Translations under genes and position numbers: made by a program
Origin: Trichaptum fuscoviolaceum
Lineage: Eukaryota; Basidiomycota; Agaricomycetes; Hymenochaetales; Trichaptaceae
Assembly: GCA_910574455.1 (NCBI GenBank)
Contig: CAJSYZ010000005.1
Span: 3,844,001-3,908,000, forward strand
Reading direction: 5' to 3'
Length of the DNA stretch: 64,000 nt
Shown here: positions 31,391 through 43,320 of the stretch, piece by piece
Numbering within the stretch: the first letter of the stretch is position 1
Layout: the number at the start of each line of letters is the position of its first letter
The notes under the pieces: generated by a model
What the model saw: the letters and a program-made list of their open reading frames with translations, nothing else
What the model was told of the DNA's origin: nothing
Database searches by the model: none

Positions 31391-31790
31391 TCCTTCGACC
31401 ATCCTGGCTGACGAGCACGACGAGGTTTCAGACTATGCTTGAACCACTCTCGCACGAGAACGACCGTGAACAAACACCACCAACAGACTCGGGAGGGATC
31501 AAGAGGAGAAAAAATGCACAGATGGCGACAGCAGGGGGCCGCATAGCCGCACGTCGAGGCTAGGACGACGAGTAGCGAACTGTTCCCAAGCTCTATTTTG
31601 TTGAGACAAGTGCGGCGACCATCACTGCCACCGGGCGCATATTGATGGCCGACTCGTTTTGTAAGCAGTCTGTTCGAACCTTGGTCCTTCGAGATTGACT
31701 TAGAGGAAGGATGAGCGCCTCATATCACATCAACTCAGTATCTGGTGGAATCCGAGTTGAATAATCAGCTAGATTTCATTATCCTCGCAA
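31391..31790. repeat. Duplicated 5' flank of the membrane-protein gene (copy 2, without the gene)
   Basis: Copy of 26967-27372 in the same orientation. It lacks the coding region and has small deletions. Confidence 0.75.
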
Positions 31791-33306
31791 TCACTATCTA
31801 CCCGACCTGGTGCACGGATGGGCATTTTGATGGCGACGAGATCGAGCTGCACACGCCAGGCCTCCTCATGTGCTGGACATTTCGCCGTGTCGTGCCACAT
31901 CTTCCAAGAGATCTTATCCCCAAGTCAGAAGCAGTGAAATGGGTGCACGTTCCGTTCTAGACATTGCTACAGATTTCACCTCTTCGTCTATCGCTAGCTT
32001 GGAGCGGCGGCCTCTGGCAGTGCCGACTCTGCAAGGTGGAGAAACAGTCTGCATAGGATCTTGGAACTGAGGAAGGAGAGACATATTCTTTCGATGTGTT
32101 TACGCGACCTATTTGATGGACGAGAGTTGCCGCCGAACGGCAATAGATTCATCAATGCACACTGTATTCGTTGTGTCCGATAAGTATGATCTGAAACTCA
32201 TGCATCATAAAACAACCTGACGATGTCAATCAAGTCACACCAGAGCAGCACGGGTCATTCGTGCTCGGATATGGCTATCCCATCCACGCAAAAGCGAATC
32301 ACCACCAAAGTCAACAGCACGGTTCGCGTCCCTTCTTCAACCCCTCCCCGGCCGTCGCCTTAGAATACTTCACGATTGACCTTGTCCCCTAATTGTCTTC
32401 CTGCATATTCCAGGTGACACGAACAAGGCTGCTCTTCGGGCCTTTTCAGACAGATGCACTTCTCGAGACACTCTACGCCAAGGACGCAGAGCAGGTCAAA
32501 ACTAACAAGTGTCTAGACGATGCTGTGACGGAAATACGCGTTTAATTTGGCCTTTCTGCAGGCTTCGGTTCTCTCCCCATCTATTGCGAAGGGGAAGAGC
32601 ATCCACCCAATCGCCGGACCATGGACACAAGGCCCTTGACGGGCATATCATGAAGTACTTCGGCTAATCAGTGACGTCGATGCCGACCTCTTCGACGCTG
32701 CTTGGGTGCAAAAAGCAGCATACTGGGGACTCGGAATTACTTCAGACTTTACCTCCCCGGCCTTCACTGAACTAAGCTCTGGCTTGAAAGTTCGTGAAGA
32801 CGGTAATCGAGATATCGGCCTGTTTTACAAGTAACAAGTTCTCTGCTGTGAAATGGAAAAAACAATGCAGCTTCGAAGGCATACAATGGACGCTGTTTAG
32901 TGAAACTCTCCTCCTTGGTTATACTGACTACGATTTTCTTTTTGAATGCTTTTTACCTACCCTGCTTTTGGTCAGTCCTGAAAGCATATCTTACATATTC
33001 GTCGCCGTATTATGTTCAATAAATGTTGGTGAGTCAAAGTTAATTAAAATCTACTTTCAAGTGCTCATATCCTACAGTGACTCGGAAAAGTCGTAAGACT
33101 TGTGCATTCTGATGAAATCGGGTGACCGGCATCGTCTGTCTCTCTTGAAGCGCAGTATGTACGATCAATGAAACTGCGGAAGTCCTTTCTCATGCTAGCA
33201 AATTGAGGGCGCTCAGTAAGTTTAACCTATTAAGTGAAGCATTCGGTTCCGTCATTGTGCTCGTGCTTCCACGCTCTTACTATCCTACTGCCACCTCGCA
33301 TCAGAC
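31791..33306. other. Unassigned, coding-like remnants
   Basis: Plus-strand stretches with coding character occur (for example around 31800-31950, 32370-32540 and 32640-32790) but are broken by stops and frameshifts. I cannot name the family. Confidence 0.3.
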
Positions 33307-33960
33307 ATGGCGATCCTCCAAATTCTCCTTGCTGCAGGATCTACAATCGGTTTCTATGGTATTTACAAGCTCGGGCGTCAGCTCTTAGGTTTTTACTTTT
33401 CTCCTCTTCGAGATCTTCCAGGCCCGAAGAGATGTGGGAAAACTTGGCAGAAATGCGGACGGCGGAGAACATAAAGATGCACGAGGAATGGATTGAGAAG
33501 TACGGCAAAGTGATTAAATACAAGGGATTCTTCAATGTGAGCTCACCAACTTGTCTTCTTGAGTTCGCAAACCCAACCGTAGATCGACTGTACACGACGG
33601 ATCTGCGGGCCTTGAACCACATTCTGACGCATTCTGCGGACTACCAGAAATCTGAATTGTCCCGTTACATTCTCGAAAAGATGCTAGGAAATGGTCCGTT
33701 ATTCGTTATAATTAGGAGATCCCCGCTTTGTGGCAGCACACAACGCATTTGCCATAAGATTTTTTTGCCTCACTTTCAGGATGAAAGCTCTGATATTCAC
33801 GCTCGTGCGCGCCTTCGAGTTCAGTATGGCCATTTCGGATGATAAATTTGAGAAGCGGTCAGATATTGTAACTCATCCATATATCAAAGACGTCAAGGAG
33901 GCGGGTGCCCAGATGCCCCTCATTATTAAAGTCTACGATGGACATCGGGGTGTAGCTTGA
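33307..33960 (+). pseudogene. Cytochrome P450 remnant: N- and C-termini with the middle deleted
   Basis: It starts with an ATG and an N-terminal membrane anchor, then SPLRDLPGPK (proline-rich hinge). A frameshift near 33430 precedes NLAEMR and EEWIEKYGKVIKYKGFF. A 47-nt intron leads to the ALNHILTHSADYQK block. After LGNG near 33693 the sequence passes directly to the final P450 exon (33781-33960, FEKRSDIVTHPYIKD and QMPLIIKVY). The I-helix, the ExxR region and the heme-cysteine loop (roughly 350 residues) are missing. It cannot bind heme. It is a relative of, and faces, the intact P450 at 34131-36465. Confidence 0.85.
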
Positions 33961-34130
33961 AAATTTTGCCCCTTTGCTTTTAAATGTCACTTATTAGTTG
34001 TCAAGATGCTGTAAGATATTCATGGAGGATCACTATATATCTCGTCTAAGTGAAAGCCGAGGCTTAGGAAAATAAAAGGAAGTACGAGGGAAAACGAAAC
34101 GAAAGCGACGACAGCGTGACCACCGAATGA

Positions 34131-36465
34131 TTAAACCAACACCTCTTCCCGTTCTTTATACGCCCTAACAATCAAGGGCATCTGCGCCCCACTCCCCGCA
34201 TCAGTCTTCAGGTACGGCCGAGCGACGATGAAAGCCCGCTTCTCGAAGCTCTCCGCAGGTACAGACATTTCGAACTCGAAGTTGCGCAGGAGCGTGAACA
34301 AAAGCACCTTCATCCTACAGTAAAGAAACAGTAAGCAAAATCTAGGCGCTTTGATATAAAAGAGCTATCGTACTCAATGAGAGCAAAACGGTAGCCTATG
34401 CAACCCCTCGCTCCGGCAAGGAACGTTAATATGTGTCCCCAAACACCAGGAACCTGCGTTGCAGCTTCTGGAGGGTTTAACCATCTTTCCGGCCTGTTCG
34501 AAGAGTGAGTGATTGATACGATATCAAAAGGGGTATGAAGGCGCACTTGAACTCCGAAGCATCTTCCCCCCAGATTCCCTTGAACACATTGAGGGCTAGG
34601 ATGGGTACGATTACTCTGTCCCCTTTTTTAACTCTAAAGTTTGTGACGCGTTCAGCCAATCTTCGATAGCTCATATATATATATGTGGTACAACGTACCG
34701 AATCTCATTGTGAGTTACGCCCTTGACATCTGTGTAAGGCTCCGCGAGAGGGATCACATCATCCTTTGCCGCAACGCGTTGTACAGCTGTCACAGCAGCA
34801 TGTAACCGGAGGGTCTCGCGCACGACCATGTCGAGGTACGGGAGGGCATTCAGTTCATCCATGTCCAGCGTGTCTGTGGGGACGCTGCGGACTTCATCCC
34901 GCAGCTTCTGTTGTGCATCCGGCGCCTGAGCGAGAGCGAAGAGCGCCCACATTGTCTCTGTACTAGTTGTCTCGTGTCCTGCAACGAGGAAGGTCGGTAC
35001 CTCTGTACCAAAGACGTGTCATGCTTAGTCTCGGACGGCGGGCTATATTCTCGAAGAAGTAAACTTACGGGCGAGGACGTCCTCATCGTTCATCCGCTGG
35101 TTATCTGGAAGCTCCGTATCCATGTTCGCTTGCACCAGAGCGCTGAGGAGGTCACGGCCCACTAACTCTCCGCGATCGTTTTCGTCCTTACGACCAACCT
35201 TCTGCTTTTTGCCGAGTACAGCGTCCTTGCGTTCTTCGACAAGCTCACGGCCGATGCGGTTCATAGTACTCATCGCCTTGCTCCGTCCGCGCTCCCTTTC
35301 GGTTGGCTTTGATATTATCAGGCTACTTGGCAGCTAAGATGTTTTAGAAAGTGTGCTTACGAGGTAACGGAGGAACGGCAAGTAGGCTTGCAATATGTCG
35401 AGGAGCGCGATGGACCTGTTGGCGTGGAATAGAGTCGTGAATGCTTGATTAAGTTCGTTCGGCTTTTTTTCAACGCTGAGTGCATCGAAATGGTAGTCGA
35501 AGCCTATCATATAATAAGTCTCACTGAGGTCTGACCGGGACTGTAGGGGAAGGGCATACCTGCTAGTCCGATAACATCCAATGTTGTTCGGCTCAGCCAG
35601 GATAACACCTCAACGGGCTCGGAGGGGTTCTCTGTAACTAGCTTACGCAGTATATCTCTCAGCTGGATAAGAAGTGGGATTAGAAGATGAGAAAGAATAT
35701 GTACTGTGGCAACAGACCTGCAACGTTTTCTGGAAGAAGATGGGCGTCAAGGCTTTGATAGATGCTGGAGCGAAGGAAGGGTTCTACAGGGAAGACTATT
35801 AAGGACTTTGCTAGATGGTCACATTCCATAGACTGACCATGACACGGCGCTAGAAATTGTAGATTTTGAGTCAGCGGTGCAGATTCGGAGGGCATAAAGT
35901 ACAAGTACCTGTTGTCTATGCTTTTCCCCTAAGGAAGATAGGACGTTAGATAGACTTCAAGCTTCATATCTTCAGCAACATTACCTTCCGCGACCAGAAC
36001 ACCTGTTATGCGTGTTTAATTTCAGATTATAACAATATTAACATAAGGGGACTTACCATTGCCAAGGAATCGAGCCAGTCCACGGCGACCTTCCTCAGGC
36101 TTTTCAAAGTCCGTGGAATGCGTAAGAATATGATTGATCGCTCTGGTATCCATAGTGACTATGGCCTCTCTCTGAAATCGGGGTTATCTTCAGCATCATC
36201 TAAACCTATAGATGAGTATACGTACTCCTAGGAATTGTTTAATCTTCATGACTTTGCCGTATTGCTTGATCCAATTGTCCAGAATTGTTGATTCTTCCAA
36301 GCCTCGAAGCTCTTTGACGTGTCCATAAATGAAGGAGCTGCTTTTTGGCCCAGGTATGTCTCGTAATGAAGAGAAATAAGGACGCAATAATTGGCAAACG
36401 GCCTTGTAAAAGCCATAGAGAAAAAAGCTTGAGATCGCAGCGAAAGCAAGTTCGATGATCGACAT
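34131..36465 (-). CDS. Cytochrome P450 monooxygenase, 549 aa, 13 exons
   Basis: Exons are 36465-36226, 36171-36057, 36002-35985, 35928-35909, 35849-35838, 35783-35718, 35662-35560, 35503-35361, 35306-35069, 35002-34699, 34633-34547, 34493-34374 and 34314-34131 (1650 nt, in frame). An N-terminal ER anchor is followed by the hinge DIPGPK. Then come the I-helix oxygen-binding AGHETTST (326-333), ExxR as Glu381-Arg384 (ETLR), PERW (450-453) and the heme loop [10 protein letters not shown] with Cys480 as the iron ligand. It is a class II microsomal oxygenase typical of basidiomycete expansions. The substrate cannot be told. Exons 3, 4 and 5 are only 18, 20 and 12 nt. Length and motifs are normal, so it appears functional. 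The P450 remnant lies tail-to-tail 170 bp away. Confidence 0.9.
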
Positions 36466-36506
36466 CGTTGACTGAGGGATAGTAGTCACTATTCCGCGTC
36501 TCTTGG

Positions 36507-36514
36507 TATATATA
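36507..36514 (-). promoter_or_regulatory. Candidate TATA box of the P450 gene
   Basis: TATATATA lies about 42 bp upstream of the chosen ATG on the minus strand. This is a plausible core promoter with a very short leader. Confidence 0.4.
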
Positions 36515-36949
36515 GCAGCTTGAAAGGCGATGCAGGTATCGACGGGGAAGCGTGAAATGTCCGGAGTCGGAGGTTAGAGCTCACTGCGCAGCCTACGCGC
36601 AGTTGATCCTGGGAGTATGTAGGACTGTGCATTAATAGATTCATCTTCTCGAAGCACAGAAGTTCATCAGGCGAGCTTTATGAAAGGGCGGCACAGAGTC
36701 AATGTGTCAAAGGCATGACTAAGTGCGGTTAGACGTGGATTTACCGGTTGCTGCGCTCATGAGAGTCAGAACGTGCACTGGTACACGGAATTAGATATGT
36801 GCATTTTCCCAAGTCGAGTCGCAAAGTGTACCACCAGTGTCTTCACGTCAAGTGATTCTATCTGTCGTCATGGAATACGGAAAGTAAATTATCTCGTGAG
36901 TTGATGAAGAACCAATGTCAATGATTACCTGAGTGCATCCACTTTATTC
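36515..36949. other. Intergenic, nothing recognised
   Basis: Sequence between the P450 promoter and the left edge of the degraded duplicate. No coding chain was seen. Confidence 0.4.
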
Positions 36950-37800
36950 AAGTTATGTCTATCTCGACACTTTCTCTTATACAAACGCCAATTGCCGAAG
37001 TATGAACGGTCAAACAGAGCGCGCATGCCTTCTGAAACCGTGCTAAGCCGCCGTATTGCAAGTCAGGAATGCGGTCTAGTTCCCACCTAATATCCCTCAG
37101 AGATGCCGAACTTCTGCGAGAGGGCCTGCAATGTGGTACGTTCATGCAAAAGCTTCAATTCCTCATCTGCTTGGCTTTTGTCGTTCAGTCCATTCCAGCG
37201 TGATTGCGGCAAGACGCGCATTGCGTTCGATTGAACCTCTCTTTCGAGTTCGTCAAAGGAGGAGAGGAGTCTGAGAACGTCGCATGCATGCTTGTGTATA
37301 ACGGTGTATCGTGACCGGATCTTCATGCTTCGATGTGATATTCTGTATTCTTATTGGAAGCGAAGTACAGTCGGTAATGGGACAAAATCTGGAATCATGC
37401 TGGGAGAAGAATCCGGACAGTGTCGCGCTGAAAAGTAGGTGTCAGTAAATTGGTTAGCAATGCAAAAGTATTCTACTCACCTGAAAAACACACTTTTTAT
37501 CGCACATGTGGTGTACGAAGCCTGAATCTCTTATATAGTAATCCTTTTTCATATGAAAGTACAAAGTAACATGTATCCACCGCATATATGTAGAGAGTAC
37601 CAGGCATTGAAGCCGTTGTGTGCTGGAACTTGTGTCTACTGTCCTCTGATACAAGTAGGCGACGCAATGGAAGAAGAAATGGTATGTGTTTCCGATGAAC
37701 ACAAGAGGCCTTATCATAAAAAGCAAGCAATGACGCTGACAGAGTGAGGATCATACCGGTACGATTCCAGATAGGAAAGGTAGAGAGCTTCTGTTGGGCA
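36950..37800 (-). pseudogene. Truncated copy of the 642-aa gene
   Basis: It matches about 27870-28840. The 3' end of the gene is missing, and there are deletions (for example inside the region matching 27930-28000) and frameshifts. Near 37780 the copy jumps from the equivalent of about 28850 to about 29630, removing exon 2 and most of exon 1. It is non-functional. Confidence 0.75.
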
Positions 37801-38390
37801 TAACGAGGCTCTGATAAGACCATGCCAAGGCCATGGTCTATTCATGAATATGAGGATACCGCACGGATTTCTGCACACATGTTATTCTCATCAGTGTCCT
37901 TTGCGGAGTTCGTTCCGCCGCTGCCGCCGAATGTTCTCCTGTCGAGGACGCAACAGAGTCGAATGCCATAGTCAGTGATAAGGAGTAACACTTCGCAGAC
38001 ATCGATATACGGTGTTTCGCAGAAGGTCAGAATTGTCAGCAAACTGATGAGCAGAAGTACCCGTGTCGTCAGAATTGTACAGCTTTACCGAACGTACAGC
38101 AAGATGCGCGTCAAGAAGGTTTGCAACCGCAGATGGTCGATAACGTCTCTATGAGAAAGATTAGACAACTATATTTACTAGAGATATGGAAGCTTACCAG
38201 CTTCTATCCAGTTCTTCGCGATAATATGTATGTCAACGAACTTGGCCCAGGCCTAGAAACACCTCATTGTACGACAGGCTCTTTGCAATTCCCCTGGTGT
38301 TATATTCATGGTTCAAAACATGGTCATGTCATTCAATCAACCTCTCACAACATCTAGATCATACAGATTGTTCTTTCCCTAACCCATCCC

Positions 38391-38876
38391 TTATCTGCTC
38401 TTGCCATCAACCTTCACGAGCGTCAACTTGCTCGTATCGATATCGTCCAGAGTGTTGATATTCACTGCTGCGACTCCGAGGGGTGGAATTAGCACAAACA
38501 TCTGGCTTCCACAGACCGGGCAGAAGTGGTGCGTTGCAATCTTCCTGTTGAACTGGTATTTTGAGAGCTCATCAAGGGTGCCTTGGGTGACGTTGAATTT
38601 GGACAGTGGAGGGTGGCTGCAAGACGGGGTGAATGTGAATCATCTTATGATAAAGGTGATATAGGCGACGACGTACATCATCAAAGCTCCCTTGTCCGCG
38701 CACGACGAGCAATTGCAAGAAATGATGGGTGCCGTCTCCAGCGCAGGAAACTCGAGCTCGTAGCGAAACTTTTTACAGTGACATCCACCAACGTATTTCT
38801 TGATTTCGGCGGTCTTTGGCCAGCCGTTGGGGAAGGCGGGGCCCTTCGTTCCCTCGATATACTCCTCGGTTGACAT
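38391..38876 (-). CDS. GFA/CENP-V domain zinc protein, 141 aa (copy 2)
   Basis: Exons are 38876-38677 and 38616-38391, with a 60-nt intron. All the cysteines listed for copy 1 are conserved (CHC, CNCSSC, CPVC). The sequence is almost identical to copy 1, with a Met instead of Leu after GSQ. The surrounding duplicated gene has decayed, so retention of this frame suggests selection or very recent duplication. The upstream flank diverges from copy 1 a few tens of bases before the ATG, so expression may differ. Confidence 0.87.
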
Positions 38877-39650
38877 GGATGCGATCGAAGGGTCGTGCGT
38901 GAGCTGCAGCTTTACAGTGTAGGCAGTAGGCAAGGTCGTGGACTCGTGCCACTTCGTGCAAGCAGCTTTGTAAAGGACTCAACTACATTAGCGCTTCCAT
39001 CCAAAATTGAATGAGCTGCCATCATATACTTTATGTCCCTAGCCTGTAGTGAATCCGGTGATGACTCTGTCCTCGACGGCTTTCTCAGCATCGCTTGACC
39101 TATGTACCAAGTTCGCGGCGGAATCGCATTATTCAAGTTGTGGGACAACTTGAATATTGCCTTTAACGTTTGCAACTCAACCAACTTGAACTTAAGTCAC
39201 CTTATGAACGATCTATGTAGTAACTACATTTTTGAACGATCGTAGAAATGATGCTCACGGGATATTATCATGTAGCGTCGCTTATCACGGAGCTATGTCA
39301 AGCTTGTATGAGCAAGCCGAGCTTGTTGAACATTTCACTTTTCATTTCTATTAAAGTTAACTACCCTGTCTTGTACTGCGCACTGTATATATCTTCCTTC
39401 TTTTAATGCAAGCATATCATCCTGAGTGGGTCTTCGAAGCCTGTGAAGTGTCGGTCTAAAAACGTAAGATTAGTACAGAAACAGCAGAAAAAAACTGTAT
39501 TCTCACTTCACACTTCATCCCTCTTCCGACGCAGTATTCGCATGGTGCCGAAGGCTTATGCCCGGGCCTGACACACTACACACTCGGTCAGATATGTTAC
39601 GCATTTATCCAAGCTAGCGATTGTCCACATACCTTTCCTCGACGTCTCCG

Positions 39651-41540
39651 ACAGGCCTGGCACGCAGGGATTCGTTTGGCGTGTCCTCCTCTGGCAGCCA
39701 TCATTTCCAAAGTCAAGTTATTGAAGCGATTGTCGCTGCCGCTTGCCATCACGATAACGGGGTAAGTGATTTCTTGTCAGTCCGAAGGAGACAGGAGTAG
39801 CTGGAGTAAAGCCCCTTCTCATGACTTACTTATACACATAGTCTCCGTGCAGAGGACTGTATCGATAGAATGCCATGCTCGAATTCATGTTTCATCCTAT
39901 TTCTCGCAGCTCCATTGCTGGTCATTCTGTCACATAGATGTAAACGGGATTTACTATCAATCTCAGATGATAGAATGTCTCCAAGCGTAAAACTCACCAA
40001 ACGCACATAGTTTTGCAGCAATTTTGTTCGCCATAGCGATCTTGAACCAAAACCGTATGGTCTCCCACCAGTTCGAAAGAGCATAACAGCGTCACGCGCT
40101 CTCGGGTTAGGAAGTACATCGCAAGTAGAAGACCAAGAAGGGGCTAATGGCATCTGTATCGGAATATTGAGATTAGAATGGGCCACGTTGCTGTCTTGAA
40201 AACTGTCGTGTATACTCGAATCCAGATTCGAATATGGGTGTGGCCATTGAAAGGAGCTTCTAAGTCTCGCTATATACTGGAATAGGCGTACCTTTCCAGA
40301 GAACGCGGTCCCGCATTATCACTCTAAATAATTGACAGTCGAGATAACAGCGCAAATGTCATTTTTCCATTGAAGCGATGCCGTCGATCCACTGTGGCGA
40401 TATCCTAAGCATTTTGGGGTATCATAACTGTTTCAAATACAGTCCATGTTGCATACTGTCAGGTGAGCTTGATTGTCAGAGACGCTGGTGCAGGTCGACG
40501 AAGTCTGCCAATGTTACAGAAATCACTGAATATTTGACTCCATTAAAAAGTATCCAGTCGGATTTTGTGCTGACGGCGCCGGGTACCAAGATGAGCCTAA
40601 GAGGACTTGTAACATCAAGTTTGTGCATTATGGCGCTGGCGAGGCAACTAACCCTGAAATTTTGTTTTACCAGTGAGCAACAGAGGAGTTGGAATTAGAG
40701 ATGCAACTTAGCGCTCGTGAGCCTCGTGTTCAATTTGTTTGCAGCCATTGCCGGACGCTTTGCCGAACTTGAAAGCGAGCACAACTCGCTGTGTGACTAT
40801 TATTAATCCTATTACAGTCTTGGACGGGTCTCTGAAACACCCACGGTGTACATTTCTTCGGTACCATAACTCAATTTTATATCATTGAAGCTTTATTATA
40901 ATACTATGATATGAGTACAGCATGCAGTGAAAAATTGGAGCTAATTGCTCCAGTTGTTCTTGAGATTGTATGGATGAAACAGTGTCGGTTCTTGTAAGTT
41001 TACATATTTCCAAAAAGAGTGTAAAATAAGCAAACAATTCATTGCTCCTTTACTCTCACCATATATCTTGTAGCTAAAGTGTAGAAAATCTCTCTGTAGA
41101 TACTGGACTCTAAATATGCAAAAATAATGGCAATTCTGTCTTAGCATCTCCCACTGGCAGTGCAAGCACAAAATGACTGTGTTGGCTCTTAATTTCCGAA
41201 AATCCTCTGCCTTCCTAATCGGGTAACTGCATCTAGCCAACACACTGTTTGAGCTCTACAGCTTTAGTTTTGCATTCAAACTAAATAAAACTTCATGTGT
41301 ATGTCTAGAATACATGTTTAATCCGGAATATGAGGTCAAAATGCATATAATGTGCCTTGGTCATTTGAATTTGAGAGAGAGATGTCCACAAGACTCGTGG
41401 AAAAAGTGTGTTTCAGGGACTACGAGGCCCGTAAATCTTTGTTATTAATTTCCACCTGTAAAACTGACTCTATGCACGCCAAACTTTGGAGTTGAGATAT
41501 TTAGTATATATGCTATAGATATAGCACAAAACATTATATA
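39651..41540. other. Unassigned, partly AT-rich
   Basis: Coding-like plus-strand scraps occur at about 39655-39770 (with QVIEAIVAAACHHDNG) and 40575-40672 (with GAGEATNPEILFYQ), and there is a minus-strand frame at about 39830-40186. None could be assigned. From 40860 to 41540 the sequence is AT-rich with no coding signal. Confidence 0.3.
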
Positions 41541-41550
41541 GCGCTGTCTG

Positions 41551-41574
41551 AGCCAGCTTGTCCCCGCCACGAAT
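41551..41574 (+). repeat. Recurrent junction sequence (first of ten copies)
   Basis: The core is AGCTTGTCCCCGCCACGAAT, usually preceded by GCGCTGTCWGAGCC. Plus-orientation copies begin at 41551, 44612, 44833, 45058, 45219, 45745, 49719, 57974 and 63411. One inverted copy is at 43288-43311, and a truncated one is near 49264-49276. On the minus strand it reads HSWRGQAGSDSA and follows either a COPB2-like exon or the last intron of the unidentified gene S. Most fragment junctions in this region fall at it. Confidence 0.8.
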
Positions 41575-41698
41575 GGAAAACCTTGATTAGATCAATCCTG
41601 CACACAATCTCACCAGTCCCAGAAGACAACGAAACCGCTTTCACAAGCACCTCACCATGCCATGCTTGAACTGGCCACGATCCAGCACCCTTCGTTGC
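41575..41698 (-). pseudogene. COPB2-like exon fragment
   Basis: Single, slightly diverged copy of the segment that is tandemly repeated at 44.6-45.2 kb (SLATKGAGSW, VQAWHGEVLVK). It is fused at 41698 to the truncated 3' end of the CLF1 copy. Confidence 0.6.
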
Positions 41699-43035
41699 TA
41701 GACTGCGTACGCGCGCCAGACCTTGACGTAGCCACTCAAGCGCACCAGGCGCTCATACAGATCCCTCGTACGCTGTCGCTCGCCCTGCTCAAACTCGAAG
41801 TCAATGTACGCCTTCCAGAGGTTTTCGGGGTACAACAGCGACTGCTGCGATGTGCCGAGTTCGAATATGGCTCGCGCTCGTGAGTAGTCCGCGAGCGCCG
41901 CCTCGATCTGGGCGACTTGGATCCAGGCCAAGGAGTTCGTTGAATCGAATTCGATGTACTCTATAATGAGCGTCCGCACGCGGTCAAACTCTCGAAGCTG
42001 AAAGACAAAGTCAGTAAACCATGCAAATGATAAGAGCAATTGTAGTTACGTCGAGCTCAAGTAGGATATAGCCTTTAAAGAGCTTTTCCTTAGGACACAT
42101 GCCGATTGCAGCACCGAGCAATTTGCGCGCTGCAGGTAGATCAAGTCGCCGGACCTCGAAATTCGCAAACATGAGCCACAGCTTCGCAAACGTGAATTGC
42201 TTGTGGGGGACCACTTGTAACGCTGTTCGGTATACTCGCCGTGTCCAATCATAATCCTGCGTGGGCGGTTGTTAGCACTTGAAAAAGAGACATGAAAGAA
42301 ACACCGGACTTTGGTATCCACTTCTTCAAACAATGCGTAGTCTAGCCACAGAAAGATGTATTGCCTCCAGTGACGCTTAAAGTCACCGGGGCGTATTTGC
42401 GCAACAGCTCGCTCGTAGACTTCACGAACCCGGTATATCGCACTTTCAATCTTGTCCTCAGACGCGTCTTCCTCCCGAAGTGACCTCAGTGAGTCTTCTT
42501 CCAAGCGAGCATAGTCAAACCATACGTCGTAATTTCGACCGTCGTGCGCAAGTTCTTCCTCATATTGGATCCTCCTTTTCCCCAGAACAGTGGTTTCAAG
42601 GGTGTTCCGAGTTCCATGTTGCTTTTCAAACTTTGTGTACGCAGCATAGAGTGCCTGGGACTTGGAGCGAGGTAGTCTGTCCAGCGCGAACTAAGGGGTG
42701 TTTAAGACCTAGAAGCGCATAAGTTTGGGGAGTACATACCTTGTAGAATCACCCTAGCTCGGTCGTACTCCTTCAATCGTGTTTCCATCTTCGCGAAAGC
42801 GCTAAACACCGCCTGTGCCTTCTCGATTTGTTCCGCACCATCACCAAAGAACTCCAGTGCCATCTGGAACACCTCACGAGCCTTGTCCGGCCTGATTCGC
42901 TCCTCCTCAAACTTCGCCCACTTAACCCAGACGCGGGGTTCAGGTCGGATAGCAACCCACCGCTCGTAGATCGCACTCGCGCGATCCAGTTCTTAGTACC
43001 GCTCTTCCAGCTTGATGTACGCCTGCCACGCCTGG
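41698..43035 (-). pseudogene. CLF1/CRNKL1 splicing factor, truncated copy A
   Basis: CLF1 (crooked-neck) is a HAT/TPR-repeat scaffold of the spliceosomal NineTeen complex. This copy covers the middle HAT repeats: [28 protein letters not shown], the [29 protein letters not shown] region, [14 protein letters not shown] and the LWKAYIDFE block, ending at VKVWRAYA. Introns are retained. The 5' third and 3' end are missing, and one in-frame TAA lies at 42993-42995 (ERY-stop-ELD). It is non-functional as it stands. The left breakpoint joins the COPB2-like fragment, the right one gene S sequence. Confidence 0.85.
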
Positions 43036-43036
43036 A

Positions 43037-43320
43037 GTGGACTGCTCTCTGTACCGGTTCGCTCTATCCCTGAACTCAAGAACACGGCCGCGGCAATACG
43101 TCCTGCATCTTCACCTACCAATGACCAACAAAAACTTAGGACCGCTGACTGTCGATGCAGTGACCATAAGTACTATAGCTGATCCTCTGTTGGAGCCTGA
43201 AGCTGTATTGGCAAAGCTCATAAGTTGAAGGTAAGTACAGACATCTTGCTTACCACATTCAATGTATTCCCCATGATTTGTTCAGACATTCGTGGCGGGG
43301 ACAAGCTGGCTCTGACAGCG
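43037..43320 (+). pseudogene. Gene S fragment, plus-strand copy
   Basis: It contains the exon with NLGPLTVDAVTISTIADP, a 55-nt intron (GTAAGTACAG to TTGTTCAG, about 43231-43285) and the junction sequence. The family is unknown. The same segment recurs inverted at 45.24-45.74, 56.85-57.43 and 63.43-64.0 kb. Confidence 0.6.

Larger units (their letters stand above)
36950..39650. repeat. Degenerate segmental duplicate of about 27870-31383
   Basis: Colinear with the left block: the 642-aa gene relic, the upstream conserved region, the intact GFA gene (offset exactly 8150 bp) and patchy 5' flank. The right edge is at the shared TCGACGTCTCCGACA, after which the two copies diverge. Confidence 0.8.
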
